64,000 nucleotides of DNA from Siphonodentalium dalli. Lineage: Eukaryota; Mollusca; Scaphopoda; Gadilida; Siphonodentaliidae. Where the stretch lies: assembly GCA_032622095.1 (NCBI GenBank), contig CP136069.1, positions 10,308,036-10,372,035 of the forward strand. The letters run 5' to 3'. Below are positions 23,641 through 34,930 of the stretch, one piece after another. The position numbers and the translations under genes were made by a program. A model generated the notes under the pieces. The model saw only the letters and a program-made list of their open reading frames with translations, was not told the DNA's origin and searched no databases. How positions within the stretch are numbered: position 1 is the stretch's first letter; each line of letters begins with the position of its first letter.

Positions 23641-25160
23641 TGAACAATTTCACCTGGTCGACGTCTCGCCCAGCCGTAAAAATTGTTCTCTTAACAACAC
23701 GACAGAGAAGCTAATTAAAGCAGTCCGAGAATGTTGTGAAAGAACTAAAAGAAGAATGCCTAACAGGGTTGTAACTACATGCATAGGAGTAATAATGGTG
23801 ACCACCTTAGAACTTCCAACTGCAGCCCTTGAACCAGACCGAAATGTTCTAATCAAATAGTGTCAATTTGAACTCCCCACTCCGACTGCGTGAACCTGAA
23901 ACATTCGAAATATTGGGAATTATAAACCAACACTCCCATTATATCGAAATAAGTTGCCCAAAATTAAGGAAATATTCGACTTTCGGTGTAAACACTAATA
24001 GAATATTCCACAGCTTTCATATAATGTTTGTTGCACTGAAATAGCAGTTACGTAGTTGGAGAATTTCCAGCCACATGTATGCTGGGTTTACAAAGCTTTA
24101 CAACATGGATGTGGCGATATGTGGGGGTATGGTGGACCAGACACTCCGCCCCAACTTTAGCGAAACCTTCCAATATAGTTGTAAACGCCATGCCTGATAT
24201 AACATTTGTTGCAGACAAAAAATAAATTTAAAATATTCTGATAGTTTGTTTTTCAGCAACCCATAGGTTATGTGATTTTAAAAATACTGTATATAATCCC
24301 ACATTCGGTTAAACAGATGGATTCAAATTTCAATCTTATAGAAATGCCCTAACCATATGAGGCTACTTGTTGGAAATTTCCAATACCTGAGGAGTTCGAG
24401 GTGCCGGTTTGTGATAGTCCATCCCACGATGACTGTACAATTTCACAAAGTTGGGAATCTGGTTCTATTCCAAGATGAACCCATCAATGAACGTTCTCTG
24501 GCTACAAACCTGTTTGAAGTAACTGTCGGAAAATTACCTCCTATAGGGTGAGGTGTAAATATAATATACCACAATAGGAAAATTCGATCTGGTTCAGGGG
24601 ATGGCTGCATATGGAAGTTATTAGACAAGGGAATTATGGTCTGTTACGGTGGCAATTCCCAGTTAAACATCGCCCGAAATGTTTGCCTTGAATGGCATTT
24701 TCTGATCACCAGTAGTGATTTTATTGTTATAACAGGGGCGTGGAGACATGTGAGGAGGAGAGTTGGTCTCTAAATTCAACAGTTGGGAATTCCATTCCCG
24801 ACAATAGTAACATCAGTTGGACATTTTAAGCTAACATTGGTTCAAATTATTTAATAGTTTGATTTTCCAACCAGTATTTAGCGTGGTTTGTTGTTTTACA
24901 CAAAAAGTCGAATACATGTAATTGCTTATTTTATGTTAAATTTTTTGAACGATTTATGGCTAACAGTCGGAACTTTCAACCTAATGGGATGTCAAGTTAC
25001 CGGGACGGTAACCTAGGCTCTGTACTATTAATAGAATGAGCTCCAAAACAAATATGTTCAGCGTTTATAAAGGCTATTTTCAAAGAGGAACGATAAAATG
25101 AATAAAAACACCCATTTTCGAAGTAAACAACAGTTACTAATATACAAATCTAGGCTGAGA
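23641..25160. other. Non-coding stretch, no gene supported
   Basis: A 90-codon open frame at 23588-23860 begins inside the repeat fragment and has no recognisable domain. Around 24360-25000 there are weak relatives of the GGAAATTTCCAA repeat of 14.6-15.3 kb. This is probably intergenic or upstream DNA of the TSP1/collagen gene. Confidence 0.4.
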
Positions 25161-25164
25161 ATAC

Positions 25165-25582
25165 AAGGACTCTGTATTTGTATGCCTGGACTCTGTAGTT
25201 GTATGCCTGGACTCTGTAGTTGTATGCCTGGACTATGTAGTTGTATGCCTGGACTCTGTAGTTGTATGCCTGGACTCTGTAGTTGTATGCCTGGACTCTG
25301 TAGTTGTATGCCTGGACTCTGTAGTTGTATGCCTGGACTCTGTAGTTGTATGCCTGGACTCTGTAGTTGTATGCCTGGACTCTGTAGTTGTATGCCTGGA
25401 CTCTGTAGTTGTTTGCCTGGACTCTGTAGTTGTATGCCTGGACTCTGTAGTTGTATGCCTGGACTCTGTAGTTGTATGCCTGGACTCTGTAGTTGTATGC
25501 CTGGACTCTGTAGTTGTATGCCTGGACTCTGTAGTTGTATGCCTGGACTCTGTAGTTGTATGCCTGGACTCTGTAGTTGATG
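25165..25582. repeat. 21-bp minisatellite upstream of the first coding exon
   Basis: About 20 nearly perfect copies of CTGTAGTTGTATGCCTGGAC plus one T. The 21-base period keeps frames open on both strands (LCSCMPG repeats on the plus strand). The near-identity of the copies suggests recent expansion. It ends about 270 bases before the signal-peptide exon, so it lies in the promoter, 5' UTR or first intron of that gene. Confidence 0.9.
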
Positions 25583-25626
25583 TCGTTATATACTCATCTT
25601 CATCGAGTACAGGGCCCACGTTGCGT

Positions 25627-25704
25627 TAAATTACCGAAATTAACATGACGTTTTCTAATCATCGGATGATTGTTAGAAAATGTCACGACAATTTCAGTTA
25701 ATTT
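25627..25704. repeat. Hairpin element
   Basis: Inverted arms GACGTTTTCTAATCATC and its approximate complement, with AATTAAC-type outer arms; total about 78 bases. It looks like a small foldback between the minisatellite and the first coding exon. Confidence 0.5.
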
Positions 25705-25849
25705 TAACCACACATATAGTCGATGGTTGTAATGCTTAGCGCTAGTATATATGGCAACTACTACAGACGTCTATTTGAACTACAGTTTACAATGAAGGCG
25801 CCTTCAATGTTGCGAGGGGGTTCACTTTGATACTTGAATCCGTTTTCAG

Positions 25850-26075
25850 ATGCTGCTGCAATTGTTTTCGCTGGGATTTGCCCTTATCATGTACACAGGA
25901 TTCAGTCAGGGCGAACGCCTGATGAGCACTTCTACCAACTCTAGTGCGGATGGACAATCCGACAGACCATCGCTTAAAGTCAACTCAACCATGCACAGCG
26001 CCACGAACTGTTCAACCGAGGAACAGGCAAAAAGAGACACAATTACTTCGGAGCGATATCTTTTAGTAGAACACG
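25850..26075 (+). CDS. Signal-peptide exon of a TSP1/collagen gene
   Basis: The ATG follows directly after a good acceptor (CCGTTTTCAG), so an upstream non-coding exon is likely. The first 20 or so residues form a signal peptide (MLLQLFSLGFALIMYTGFSQ), followed by a Ser/Thr/Asn-rich stretch with N-glycosylation sequons such as NSS, NST and NCS. Unspliced, the frame stops at 26105. The donor chosen here (GAACACG|GTGACC) leaves phase 1, matching the next exon at 26447, and gives an intron of 371 bases. A better-looking donor (CAG|GTAACG, exon end 26123) lies after the stop and would end the protein. The product is predicted to be secreted. The link to the TSP1 exons is inferred from phase and order. 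Confidence 0.6.
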
Positions 26076-26446
26076 GTGACCTCACCGCCTATCTGGTCGA
26101 GTCATAATATTCTAACCAACCAGGTAACGTACCAACTACGTACTATAACATTTTGAAGACATGCCAGTTCAGAACCAGCTCAGGTAACAATATGGTCTTA
26201 CATTAAGATATGCTGGTGTGCTGAAATGTGTGACATGAAACATGCTCTCAAGTGTGGAATATTTTGCTTTAAATCTTCAACCCAAGCATGCGAAGTAGTG
26301 TTTATAAATAGATATAATGAAAAACTTATAACGCACTTTTTGTCATAATTTATAAGTATACACGCTTGTGCCATCAATTATCATAATCATATTTCTAGTT
26401 ATATTTGAAAAAATATTGAGTCTGGCAAACGATGCTTCTATTCTAG

Positions 26447-26614
26447 TTAGTGGACACTGGTCAGGGTGGGCGGACAGTGACTGTTCGGTTACATGTGGTA
26501 GTGGCTCCATGGTCAGTATGAGGACCTGCTCAAAACCACCCCCGAGTTACGGAGGATCAGAATGCACAGGGATCTCTATAAAAATGCAGACGTGTCTGAA
26601 GGATAGCTGTCCAG
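26447..26614 (+). CDS. TSP1 exon 1
   Basis: This exon of 168 bases encodes one thrombospondin type 1 repeat. It has the HWSGW tryptophan motif, CSVTCGSGS, MRTC and six cysteines in the usual spacing, ending CLKDSCPG. The acceptor is TTCTAG and the donor CCAG|GTTTGT. Both ends are phase 1. TSP1 repeats are extracellular and bind glycosaminoglycans or other proteins; this protein's partner cannot be told. It is less like the other three repeats than TSP1-3 and TSP1-4 are to each other. Confidence 0.88.
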
Positions 26615-26954
26615 GTTTGTATTGTCTATACTAGCATGTCCAGGTTTGTGTTGTCTATACTATCATGTCCATGCTGGTGTTGTCTGTAATAGTCTGCCAA
26701 GTTTTTTTAAGTCTATACACGTATGTAATGCAGGATTGTGTTGGCTATATATCATGCATATATACATTACATTCATCAACAAAAATTATCAGAACATTAC
26801 CCAACAATGAATATGAATCCGTCTGCGTTTACGTTATATGTTCGTCTGTCCGTCATCTACTGTTTTACATGATAAACCCTCAAATAAACAATAGACGATT
26901 CCAATGAATATTTTTATCCTGAATCCTGAAAGGGAAAATCCATTTCGTATAGGC

Positions 26955-27568
26955 TTAAACAAGTCGCGACTCAACTCTTTACCAAGTCGCCACTCAACTC
27001 TTAACTAAGTCTCCACTCAACTCTTAACAAAGTCCCCACTCAACTCTAAACCAAATCGCCACTCAACTCTTAACCAAGTCCCCACTCAACTCTTAACCAA
27101 TTCCCCACTCAACTCTTGACAAAGTCCACACTCAACTCTTAACCAAGTCGCCACTCAAGTCTTAACCAAGTCCCCACTCAACTCTTAACCAAGTCGCCAC
27201 TCAACTCTAAACCAAGTCGCCTCTCAACTCTTAACCAAGTCGCCACTCAACTCTTAACCAAGTCGCCTCTCAACTATTAACCAAGTCGCCTCTCAACTCT
27301 TAACCAAGTCGCCACTCAAGTCTTAACCAAGTCGCCACTCAACTCTTAACCATGTCCCGACTCGACTCTTAACCAAGTCGCCTCTCAACTCTTAACCAAG
27401 TCGCCACTCAAGTCTTAACCAAGTCGCCACTCAACTCTTAACCAAGTACCGACTCAACTCTTAACCAAGTCGCCACTCAACTCGTAATCAAGTCGCCACT
27501 CAACTCTTAACCAAGTCGCCACTCAACTCTTCATTGTTTATGCTTAACCAATCGCCACTCAACTATTA
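26955..27568. repeat. 23-bp intronic minisatellite
   Basis: About 26 copies of AAGTCGCCACTCAACTCTTA plus ACC, with frequent CCCC for CGCC changes. It lies in the intron after TSP1 exon 1 and passes directly into the 34-bp array. Confidence 0.85.
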
Positions 27569-27571
27569 GTT

Positions 27572-30500
27572 GTTTATATGGTACATGACCCTGGCACATG
27601 GGACGGTTTATATAGTACAAGGTCCTGGTATATGGGATATTTTATACAGCACGGGGCCTTGATATATGGGATGTTTTACAATACATGGCCCTGGTATATG
27701 GGATGTTTTATATAGTACATGGCCCTGGTATATGGGATGGTTTATATGGTACAGTACCCTCGTATATGGGATGTTTTATACAGTACAGGACCCTTGTATA
27801 TGGGATGTTTTACAATACATGGCCCTCGTATATGGGATGTTTTATACAGTACAGGACCCTTGTATATGGGATGTTTTACAATACATGGCCCTCGTATATG
27901 GGATGTTTTATACAGTACAGGACCCTTGTGTATGGGATGTTTTACAATACATGGCCCTCGTATATGGGATATTTTATACAGTACAGGACCCTGGTATATG
28001 GGATGTTTTACAATACATGGCCCTCGTATATGGGATGTTTTATACAGTACAGGACCCTCGTATATGGGATATTTCATACAGTACATGACCCTGGTATATG
28101 GGATGTTTTACAATACATGGCCCTCGTATATGGGAGGTTTGATACAGTACAGGACCCTTGTATATGGGATGTTTTACAATACATGGCCCTCGTATATGGG
28201 ATGTTTTACAATACATGGCCCTGGTATATGGGATGGTTTATATGGTACAGGACCCTCGTATATGGGATGTGTTATACAGTACAGGACCCTGGTATATGGG
28301 ATGTTTATACACTACAGGACCTTGGTATATGGGGCGGTTTATATAGTACATGGCCCTGGTATATGGGATGTTTTATATATATGGGGTGGTTTATACAGTA
28401 AATGACCCTGGTATACGGTATGTTGTATACAGTACAGGCCCCGGGTATATGATATGTTGTAAACAGGACAAGGGCCTGGTATATGGGATGTTTTATATAG
28501 TACATGGCCCTGGTATATGGTATGTTTTATATAGTACATGGCCCTTGTATATGGGATGTTTTATATAGTACATGGCCCTGGTATATGGGATGTTTGATAT
28601 AGTACATGGCCCTGGTATATGGGATGTTTTATATAGTACATGGCCCTGGTATATGGGATGTTTTATATAGTACATGGTCCTGGTATATGGGGTATTTTAT
28701 ACAGTTCATGACCCTGGTATATGGGTTGTTTTATATAGTACTGGGCCATGGTATATGGGATGCTTTACACACTACAGGGCCCTAGTATATGGGTTGTTTG
28801 ATATAGTACTGGGCCATGGTATATGGGGTATTTTATACAGTTCATGACCCTGGTATATGGGATGTTTTATATAGTACTGGGCCATGGTATATGGGATGTT
28901 TTATACACTACAGGGCCCTAGTATATGGGTTGATTTATATAGTACTGGGCCATGGTATATGGGGTATTTTATACAGTTCATGACCCTGGTATATGGGATG
29001 TTTTATATAGTACACTGCCATGGTATATTGGGTATTTTATACAGTTCACGACCCTGGTATATGGGATGGTTTATATAGTACATGCCCCTGGTATATGGGA
29101 CGGTTTATATGGTACAGGACCCTCGTATATGGGATGTGTTATACAGTACAGGACCCTGGTATATGGGATGTTTTACAATACATGGCCCTCGTATATGGGA
29201 TGTTTTATACAGTACAGAACCCTTGTATATGGGATGTTTTACAATACATGGCCCTCGTATATGGGATGTTTTATACAGTACAGGACCCTTGTATATGGAC
29301 GGTTTATATAGTACAGGGCCTGGTATATGGGATGTTTTATATAGTACAGGGCCCTAGTATATGGGATGTTTTATATAGTACTGGGCCATGGTATATGGGG
29401 TATTTTATACAGTTCATGACCCTGGTATATGGGATGTTTTATATAGTACAGGGCCCTAGTATATGGGATGTTTTATATAGTACTGGGCCATGGTATATGG
29501 GGTATTTTATACAGTTCATGACCCTGGTATATGGGATGTTTTATATAGTACTGGGCCATGGTATATGGGATGTTGTATACACTACATGGCCCTAGTATAT
29601 GGGTTGATTTATATAGTACTGGGCCATGGTATATGGGGTATTTTATACAGTTCATGACCCTGGTATATGGGATGTTTTATATAGTACACTGCCATGGTAT
29701 ATGGGGTATTTTATACAGTTCATGACCCTGGTATATGGGACGGTTTATATAGTACATGGCCCTGGTATATGGGACGGTTTATATGGTACAGGACCCTCGT
29801 ATATGGGATGTGTTATACAATACAGGACCCTGGTATATGGGATGTTTTACAATACATGGCCCTCGTATATGGGATGTTTTATACAGTATAGAACCCTTGT
29901 ATATGGGATGTTTTACAATACATGGCCCTCGTATATGGGATGTTTTATACAGTACAGGACCCTTGTATATGGGACGGTTTATATAGTACAGGGCCTGGTA
30001 TATGGGATGTTTTATATAGTACAGGGCCCTAGTATATGGGATGTTTTATATAGTACTGGGCCATGGTATATGGGGTGTTTTATACAGTTCATGACCCTGG
30101 TATATGGGATGTTTTATATAGTACACTGCCATGGTATATGGGGTATTTTATACAGTTCATGACCCTGGTATATGGGACTGTTTATATAGTACATGGCCCT
30201 GGTATATGGGACGGTTTATATAGTACATGGCCTGGTATATGGGATGTTTTATATAGTACAGGGCCCTAGTATATGGGATGTTTTATATAGTACATGGCCC
30301 TGGTATATGGGGTATTTTATACAGTTCGTGACCCTGGTATATGGAACGGTTTATATAGTACAGGGCCCTGGTATATGGGACGGTTTATAAAGTACAGGGC
30401 CCTGGTATATGATATGTTTCATACAGCACTGGGCCCTGGTATATGGGATGTTTCTATAGTACTGGGCCCTGGTATATGGGAAGGATTGTATAATACTAGC
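27572..30500. repeat. 34-bp intronic minisatellite
   Basis: Roughly 85 copies of a 34-bp unit: GGTATATGGGATGTTTTATA then TAGTACATGGCCCT, with subtypes (CAGTACAGGACCCT, CAATACATGGCCCT, CAGTTCATGACCCT). Since 34 is not a multiple of three, all frames cycle through the same unit and long frames stay open, which explains the YGMF-type peptide repeats. Larger blocks recur: about 28940-29330 against 29620-30000. It continues at 31127-31185 after an interruption. Confidence 0.9.
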
Positions 30501-30504
30501 CGAT

Positions 30505-31125
30505 GAGCCCGACGTTGTCCGGGCTATTCAAAAACCAAATTTCAAGTCGATAGCTCTACCCGTTTCCGAGATCTGGTCTACGCATGCGCGAAGCTGGCGT
30601 CGCACGGGCTCGGCGACCCGATAAAATTCGCATCCGGGGCAAGATACATTCACATACCAAATTTCAAGTCGATAGCTCCACCCTTTTCCGAGATATGGTC
30701 TGCGCATGCGCGAAGCTGGCGTCGCACGGGCTCGGCGACCCGATAAAATTCGTATCCGGGGCAAGATACATTCACATACCAAATTTCAAGTCGATAGCTC
30801 CACCCGTTTCCGAGATTTGGTCTGCGCATGCGCGAAGCTGGCGTCGCACGGGCTCGGCGACCCGATAAAATTCGTATCCGGGACAAGATACATTCACATA
30901 GCAAATTTCAAGTCGAGAGCTCCACCCGTTTCCGAGATCTCGTCTGTGCATGCGCGAAGCGGGCGCCTCACGGGCTCGCGAATACGAGAACGTCGACCGC
31001 CTGGTCAAACTACACACACGTACCAAGTTTCGTCCCGATCGGTCGAGAATCGTATATTTGTATAAATGACATACAGACAGACATACAGATAGACAGACAA
31101 ACAGAGGTCTTCAAAATATATATGA
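30505..31125. mobile_element. 122-bp repeats with a retroposon-like tail
   Basis: Four direct copies of a 122-bp unit (starts 30535, 30657, 30779, 30901) beginning AAATTTCAAGTCGATAGCTC and including GCATGCGCGAAGCTGGCGTC. They are followed by a GATCGGTCGAGAATCG stretch and a GACAGACATACAG tail. The block is GC-rich and splits the 34-bp array, so it was inserted. Such CAGACAG tails are common at the 3' ends of invertebrate LINEs and SINEs; this is an inference, as no reverse transcriptase is present. Confidence 0.6.
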
Positions 31126-31126
31126 G

Positions 31127-31185
31127 ACAAGGCCCTGGTATATGGGAAGTTTTATACAGCACTGGGCCCTGGTATATGGGATGTT
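31127..31185. repeat. Remnant of the 34-bp minisatellite
   Basis: Nearly two more units of the 34-bp array on the far side of the inserted 122-bp repeats. Confidence 0.8.
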
Positions 31186-31189
31186 CGTA

Positions 31190-31914
31190 ACATAAAGTAC
31201 AGTGGTTTAGGCGATCAAGTTCTCATTGAATAGTTTGTGTTAATGTTTTATATTTATTGGGATATATATATGCATATAGTATTATAGTTACAGTCTTGAT
31301 TTGATAGAATATACTTTCCAACTAGGAAGTGAAAGAGCAAAATATGTTTACTTGTTTAAGATAAAGGGATAATGCTTTCAATCACATATATAACTACTTC
31401 GTCATTCATATCTCATTTCCATTTTATCGAATGCGCAGGTACCTGATAATGACCTGATAATGATACAAATAGTAGCTTTTCCTTGATATGCTCAGGTTAT
31501 TCGAAAACCCCAAAAATTACAACTTTAGAAAAAATAACGGTACATTTTCTTAACAGAATCAGTTTGTCCTAACAGCATCATAGCAATTCAGCAGGTCCCA
31601 ACCGCATCATAGCACATTTGCAGGACCACTTGGCCAGGAGTGGATACTGGATCTCACACAACATTTGTCGCGGGAGTTTCGCCTGTTAACACGGTCGGGG
31701 TCTATCGATAATGTCAGTAGGTTAATCCTGATCCGCTCATTAGATTGCATCCTTCTGAGCAAGGACGTGTAACCTATGTCCGATGACCGGGACAAGAATA
31801 GCGTAAAATGCATTGGAACTTAATATCCTGTGCAATGCGCTCTATAATCGCATTGATTATAATTATTGATTATTACTAATATTTTTATAAATGTTTATTA
31901 TGTTTTATTTACAG
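31190..31914. other. Intron sequence, nothing recognised
   Basis: Intron between the minisatellite and TSP1 exon 2. Around 31530-31590 there is a weak match to the CAATTCAGCAGGTC flank seen at 3.3 kb. No exon is seen. Confidence 0.45.
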
Positions 31915-32067
31915 ACAACGGAAATTGGTCTCCATGGACGGCCGGTCCATGCAGTGTGTCATGTGGTAATGGCACCACAATAATGACAAGGACATGTGAG
32001 AGCCCCAACGAAAGGTGCACCGGTGTCAACAAGGAGGCTATGTTGTGTAGAGAAGTTGAATGTGCAG
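31915..32067 (+). CDS. TSP1 exon 2
   Basis: This exon of 153 bases encodes a compact TSP1 repeat: NWSPW, CSVSCGNGT, MTRTC, then a short loop and CREVEC, six cysteines in all. The acceptor is TTTATTTACAG and the donor GCAG|GTATGT; both are strong and both phase 1. It is five codons shorter than the other three, the loss lying in the loop between the third and fourth cysteines. It sits about 5.3 kb after TSP1 exon 1, with the large minisatellites between. Confidence 0.9.
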
Positions 32068-32102
32068 GTATGTCATGTATTCGGATATGTACCGCATTGA
32101 GA

Positions 32103-32470
32103 CTCCCATATATAGACAATGTATTCCAGTTTGAACCGCGTTGAGACTCCCATATATAGACAATGTATTCCAGTTTGAACCGTGCGGAACCTGGCCCATA
32201 TCGTCGGTGGGCTTCTAAAAGGTCGTACCTCAGGAAAATCAAATTGTTCAGGAGACACGAAAAACTACATGTAGTTATCTCTGGAACTATAATTGGTATC
32301 TGCCAATAACTTTGAACAATAGCACTTTGTATAACAGTTGTTATAATAAATACATTTTCGTATTCCATTATCGTCATATTTTTTATGATAACACGTTATT
32401 TGATTATGTTATACGACACTTTAGAAGTTATTAATTGAAATCTTGTCTATACGACATTTTAGTTTTAATG
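32103..32470 (+). repeat. Duplicated intron segment, copy A
   Basis: About 360 bases, from GTTGAGACTCCCATATATAG through GTGGGCTTCTAAA to CTATACGACATTTTA, repeated at 32858-33195. A further 46-bp duplication lies at its start. Confidence 0.75.
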
Positions 32471-32817
32471 ATTCACGCGGGGTAAATCGTTTGTCTCTGT
32501 CACTCAGGATAAGGAGGATAATCCCTCCGGCAATTCTTCATGATAAAGAGGACACGCCCTCCGGCCATTCTTCTTCAAAACAATTCAATCAGAATTATCC
32601 TATCAGGAACGGTTTCGAAAATAAAAATTAAGACATTTTAGAATTTACGAAAAGTTTTTTGCGGGGAACACAGATACGACATTTAAGAACACCAATTTCC
32701 CTGATAAACATCGAACAATGGCATATATACTTGAAATATTGACAAGTTATCAAAGGAACTTATGTAATCGAACCCGTAGATTCCAAAAATGCAATAAAAC
32801 GTTTCGCGCCAAAATGG
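32471..32817. other. Intron sequence, nothing recognised
   Basis: Stretch between the two copies of the duplicated intron segment. No exon or known repeat was seen. Confidence 0.4.
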
Positions 32818-32955
32818 CAGGTACGATCTTTTAGAAGCCCACCACAGATATATTGATATGAACCGCGTTGAGACTTCCATATATGGACTATGTATGCCAG
32901 TGTGAACCGTGGTGAGTCTTGCCCATATCGTCGGTGGGCTTCTAAAGGGTCGTAC
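32818..32955. repeat. Foldback inside the intron
   Basis: The arms GGTACGATCTTTTAGAAGCC and the complementary GGGCTTCTAAAGGGTCGTAC flank about 75 bases. It overlaps the start of the second duplicated intron segment. Confidence 0.5.
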
Positions 32956-33195
32956 CTCAGAAAGATCAAATTGTTCAGGAGACAAGAAAACTAGTTATCT
33001 CTGGAACTAGCATTGGTATCTACCAATAACTTAACGCAATAACACTTTATATCACAGTTGTTATACTAGTTATATACTTTCATATTCCATTATCGTCTAA
33101 TTGATGAGAAAACATTATTTTATTGTGTTGTACCATACTTTAGTTATTAATTGAATTATTGTCTATACGACATTTTAATTTTGATGATTCGCCCG
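32858..33195 (+). repeat. Duplicated intron segment, copy B
   Basis: Second copy of the 32103-32470 segment, same orientation and order. It leads directly to the dead TSP1 exon at 33230. Confidence 0.75.
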
Positions 33196-33229
33196 TCTAC
33201 GTTGTAACATTATCACAACGTTACAGCAG

Positions 33230-33275
33230 TTAATGGATATTGGTCAACGTGGAAAACTGTGTCATGCAGCGTTAT
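33230..33275 (+). pseudogene. Decayed TSP1 exon
   Basis: A TTACAGCAG acceptor is followed by a phase-1 start and the peptide VNGYWSTWKTVSCSV, almost the same as the start of TSP1 exons 3 and 4. After the CSV codon the expected SCG stretch is gone, and the sequence becomes GGTGGTCCTGCTAATTTTC, the start of a dispersed repeat also found at 2.9 and 34.6 kb. The last four cysteines and the donor are missing, so this exon cannot make a TSP1 fold. It is a duplicate that died, probably with the repeat insertion. Confidence 0.75.
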
Positions 33276-33700
33276 TGGTGGTCCTGCTAATTTTCTATGA
33301 TATTTTGGGTCCTGCTAATTTTCTATGATATTGGTGAGTCCTGCTGAATTGCTGGTTGGTCCTGCTAATTTTCGATATTGGTTTGTTTTCTGCTGCATTG
33401 CTTTGATGTTGGTTAGACAAAATGATGATGTTAAGAACAAGTCTTAAGAACAAGTAACAATATCTTTTTTAATTTGTCATTTTCGCGGTGTTCGGCTAAT
33501 CTGAGCGATTTGCAAAAAACAGCAAGTTTTTGTATAAATAAACAATATATTTTGGAAAATGTTACAAATGGATGCTTTGATATTTGCTAAACGGCACGAA
33601 TAGACATCTTGTTAATGGCCGGTTGCAACAACCAACAATCATTACTAAAATATTTAACAAAACATATGTTCTTGGATTAGTCTGGAGAATGTATGTTTTT
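33276..33700 (+). repeat. Dispersed repeat, copy 2
   Basis: It begins with three short GGTCCTGCTAATTTTC duplications, then TGATGATGTTAAGAACAAG, an ATTTTGGAAAATG stretch, AAACGGCACGAAT, and ends near ATGTTCTTGGATTAG. The same order of landmarks is seen at 34610-34930 and, more weakly, at 2820-3300. Confidence 0.55.
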
Positions 33701-34184
33701 GCCCTGAACTGATTGCAACACAGTGTTTCTTTGCATGATAATCACATAAGCAACATGCTAAACATAGTTAGAAGTATCGAGACATTTTGTCAAATATTGA
33801 ATTTATGGCTTTTCATGTGTGTTCTTCTATTTTGATTGCAATTTTGTAGAATTGCAAAAACCTGATTACACAACATATAACATTTCCCAGACCATATGAG
33901 TATTTTTTAGTTATTTCCCAAACTTGGAGTTTATCTAATCTTGGAGGCATAATTTCTCAGAATGAGCTTAAAATCCCAATTGTATGGTCAAGTATTTTAA
34001 AAACTAGAGAACGATGAAATGTTTTATCTTTTTTTGTATCCATTTTATCACTGGAATGTGCTCAAAATATTATTACTTTATGTATCTATGATGGAGAAGA
34101 CTAACACATTTTAAATGAAATTGCGTGCATCCAAATAGGGAGCGATTTGTGACAGTTGTTACCATTGTCGCATCGTTACTGCAG

Positions 34185-34352
34185 TTAATGGGTATTGGTC
34201 ATCATGGATAACTGAGTCGTGCAGCGTGTCATGTGGTATCGGTACAAAACTAAGAACACGAAGTTGCAGCAAAACTCATACAGGACCAGGTGGAGAACAT
34301 TGTGAGGGAGATGCAGTGGAAAGTCATTTGTGCAGAGACGCGGAGTGTGAAG
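34185..34352 (+). CDS. TSP1 exon 3
   Basis: This exon of 168 bases has phase 1 at both ends. It encodes VNGYWSSW, CSVSCGIGTKLRTRSC, a Gly/Pro loop (TGPGGEHCEG) and CRDAECEG, six cysteines. The acceptor is ACTGCAG and the donor GAAG|GTATGT. The two tryptophans and the arginine-bearing strand (LRTRS) give the usual TSP1 layered Trp-Arg core. It is very similar to TSP1 exon 4, and the similarity extends into both introns, so the pair arose by a recent tandem duplication. Confidence 0.9.
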
Positions 34353-34609
34353 GTATGTCACATGTTTATAACTAATCACTCATCGATATATTAGTTGAAT
34401 GCACCTCATTGACATTGGATTGTTTTATTCGTTGTGACTTCTAGCGATCACCACACCAGTACCACTATCTTATCTTATGTCCATTCCCCATTTCCCCCTC
34501 AACACTTGGCGTTAATTTGTTGAGAGCGTTTAAAATTCTTGCCCATCGCAACTGTAAGCATAACTCATTTTCTATCTAGTAGTGTTAACGGTAACCATCC
34601 CCGATAAAT

Positions 34610-34930
34610 GTGGATTGTGTTACTTTGCTATAGTGTTGGTGGTTCCTGCTAAGCTGCTATGGTGGTGTTGGGGCTAGATGATGATGTTAAGAAAAGTACC
34701 GTTATTTTGTCTAAATTGGAATCATGGATGCTCTGATGTGTCTTAAACGGCACGAATCGCTAGCAGTTTAATGGTCGGTCGCGGCAACCGACATAGCCAT
34801 TACTAAACTAGTGTACGATATATGTATTTTTGGATTAGTAAATGTATAGTTTTACCATAAAATAATTACAACACAGTGTTTCTTTTCAGGATAAATACAT
34901 TATGATCGAAGTATATAGAACATGCTAAAA
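34610..34930 (+). repeat. Dispersed repeat, copy 3
   Basis: Landmarks in order: GTTGGTGGTTCCTGCTAAGC, GATGATGTTAAGAAAAG, TTAAACGGCACGAATCGC, ATGTATTTTTGGATTAG. It lies in the intron between TSP1 exons 3 and 4. Confidence 0.55.

Noticed and set aside
23588-23860. 90-codon open frame that looked exon-like
   Set aside because: Its start lies in a copy of the local repeat, its peptide has no recognisable domain, and only a weak acceptor (CAATCAACAG) is present.
25098-25619. 160-codon plus frame (LCSCMPG repeats) and 128-codon minus frame (TTTESRH repeats)
   Set aside because: Both are readings of the same 21-bp minisatellite and there is no supporting gene structure.
27666-30390. Many open frames of 60-240 codons with YGMF or GPWYMG repeats
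   Set aside because: The 34-bp unit cycles through all frames without a stop; frames on both strands are by-products of the array.
30584-31065. Frames of 84-119 codons with RARRPDKIRIRGKIHSH repeats
   Set aside because: These are shifted readings of the 122-bp repeat on both strands; it is a repeat inserted in a minisatellite.
31866-32144. TSP1 frames extended past their splice borders
   Set aside because: The domain ends at the sixth cysteine plus one codon, where a GTATGT donor lies; the following residues are intron text.
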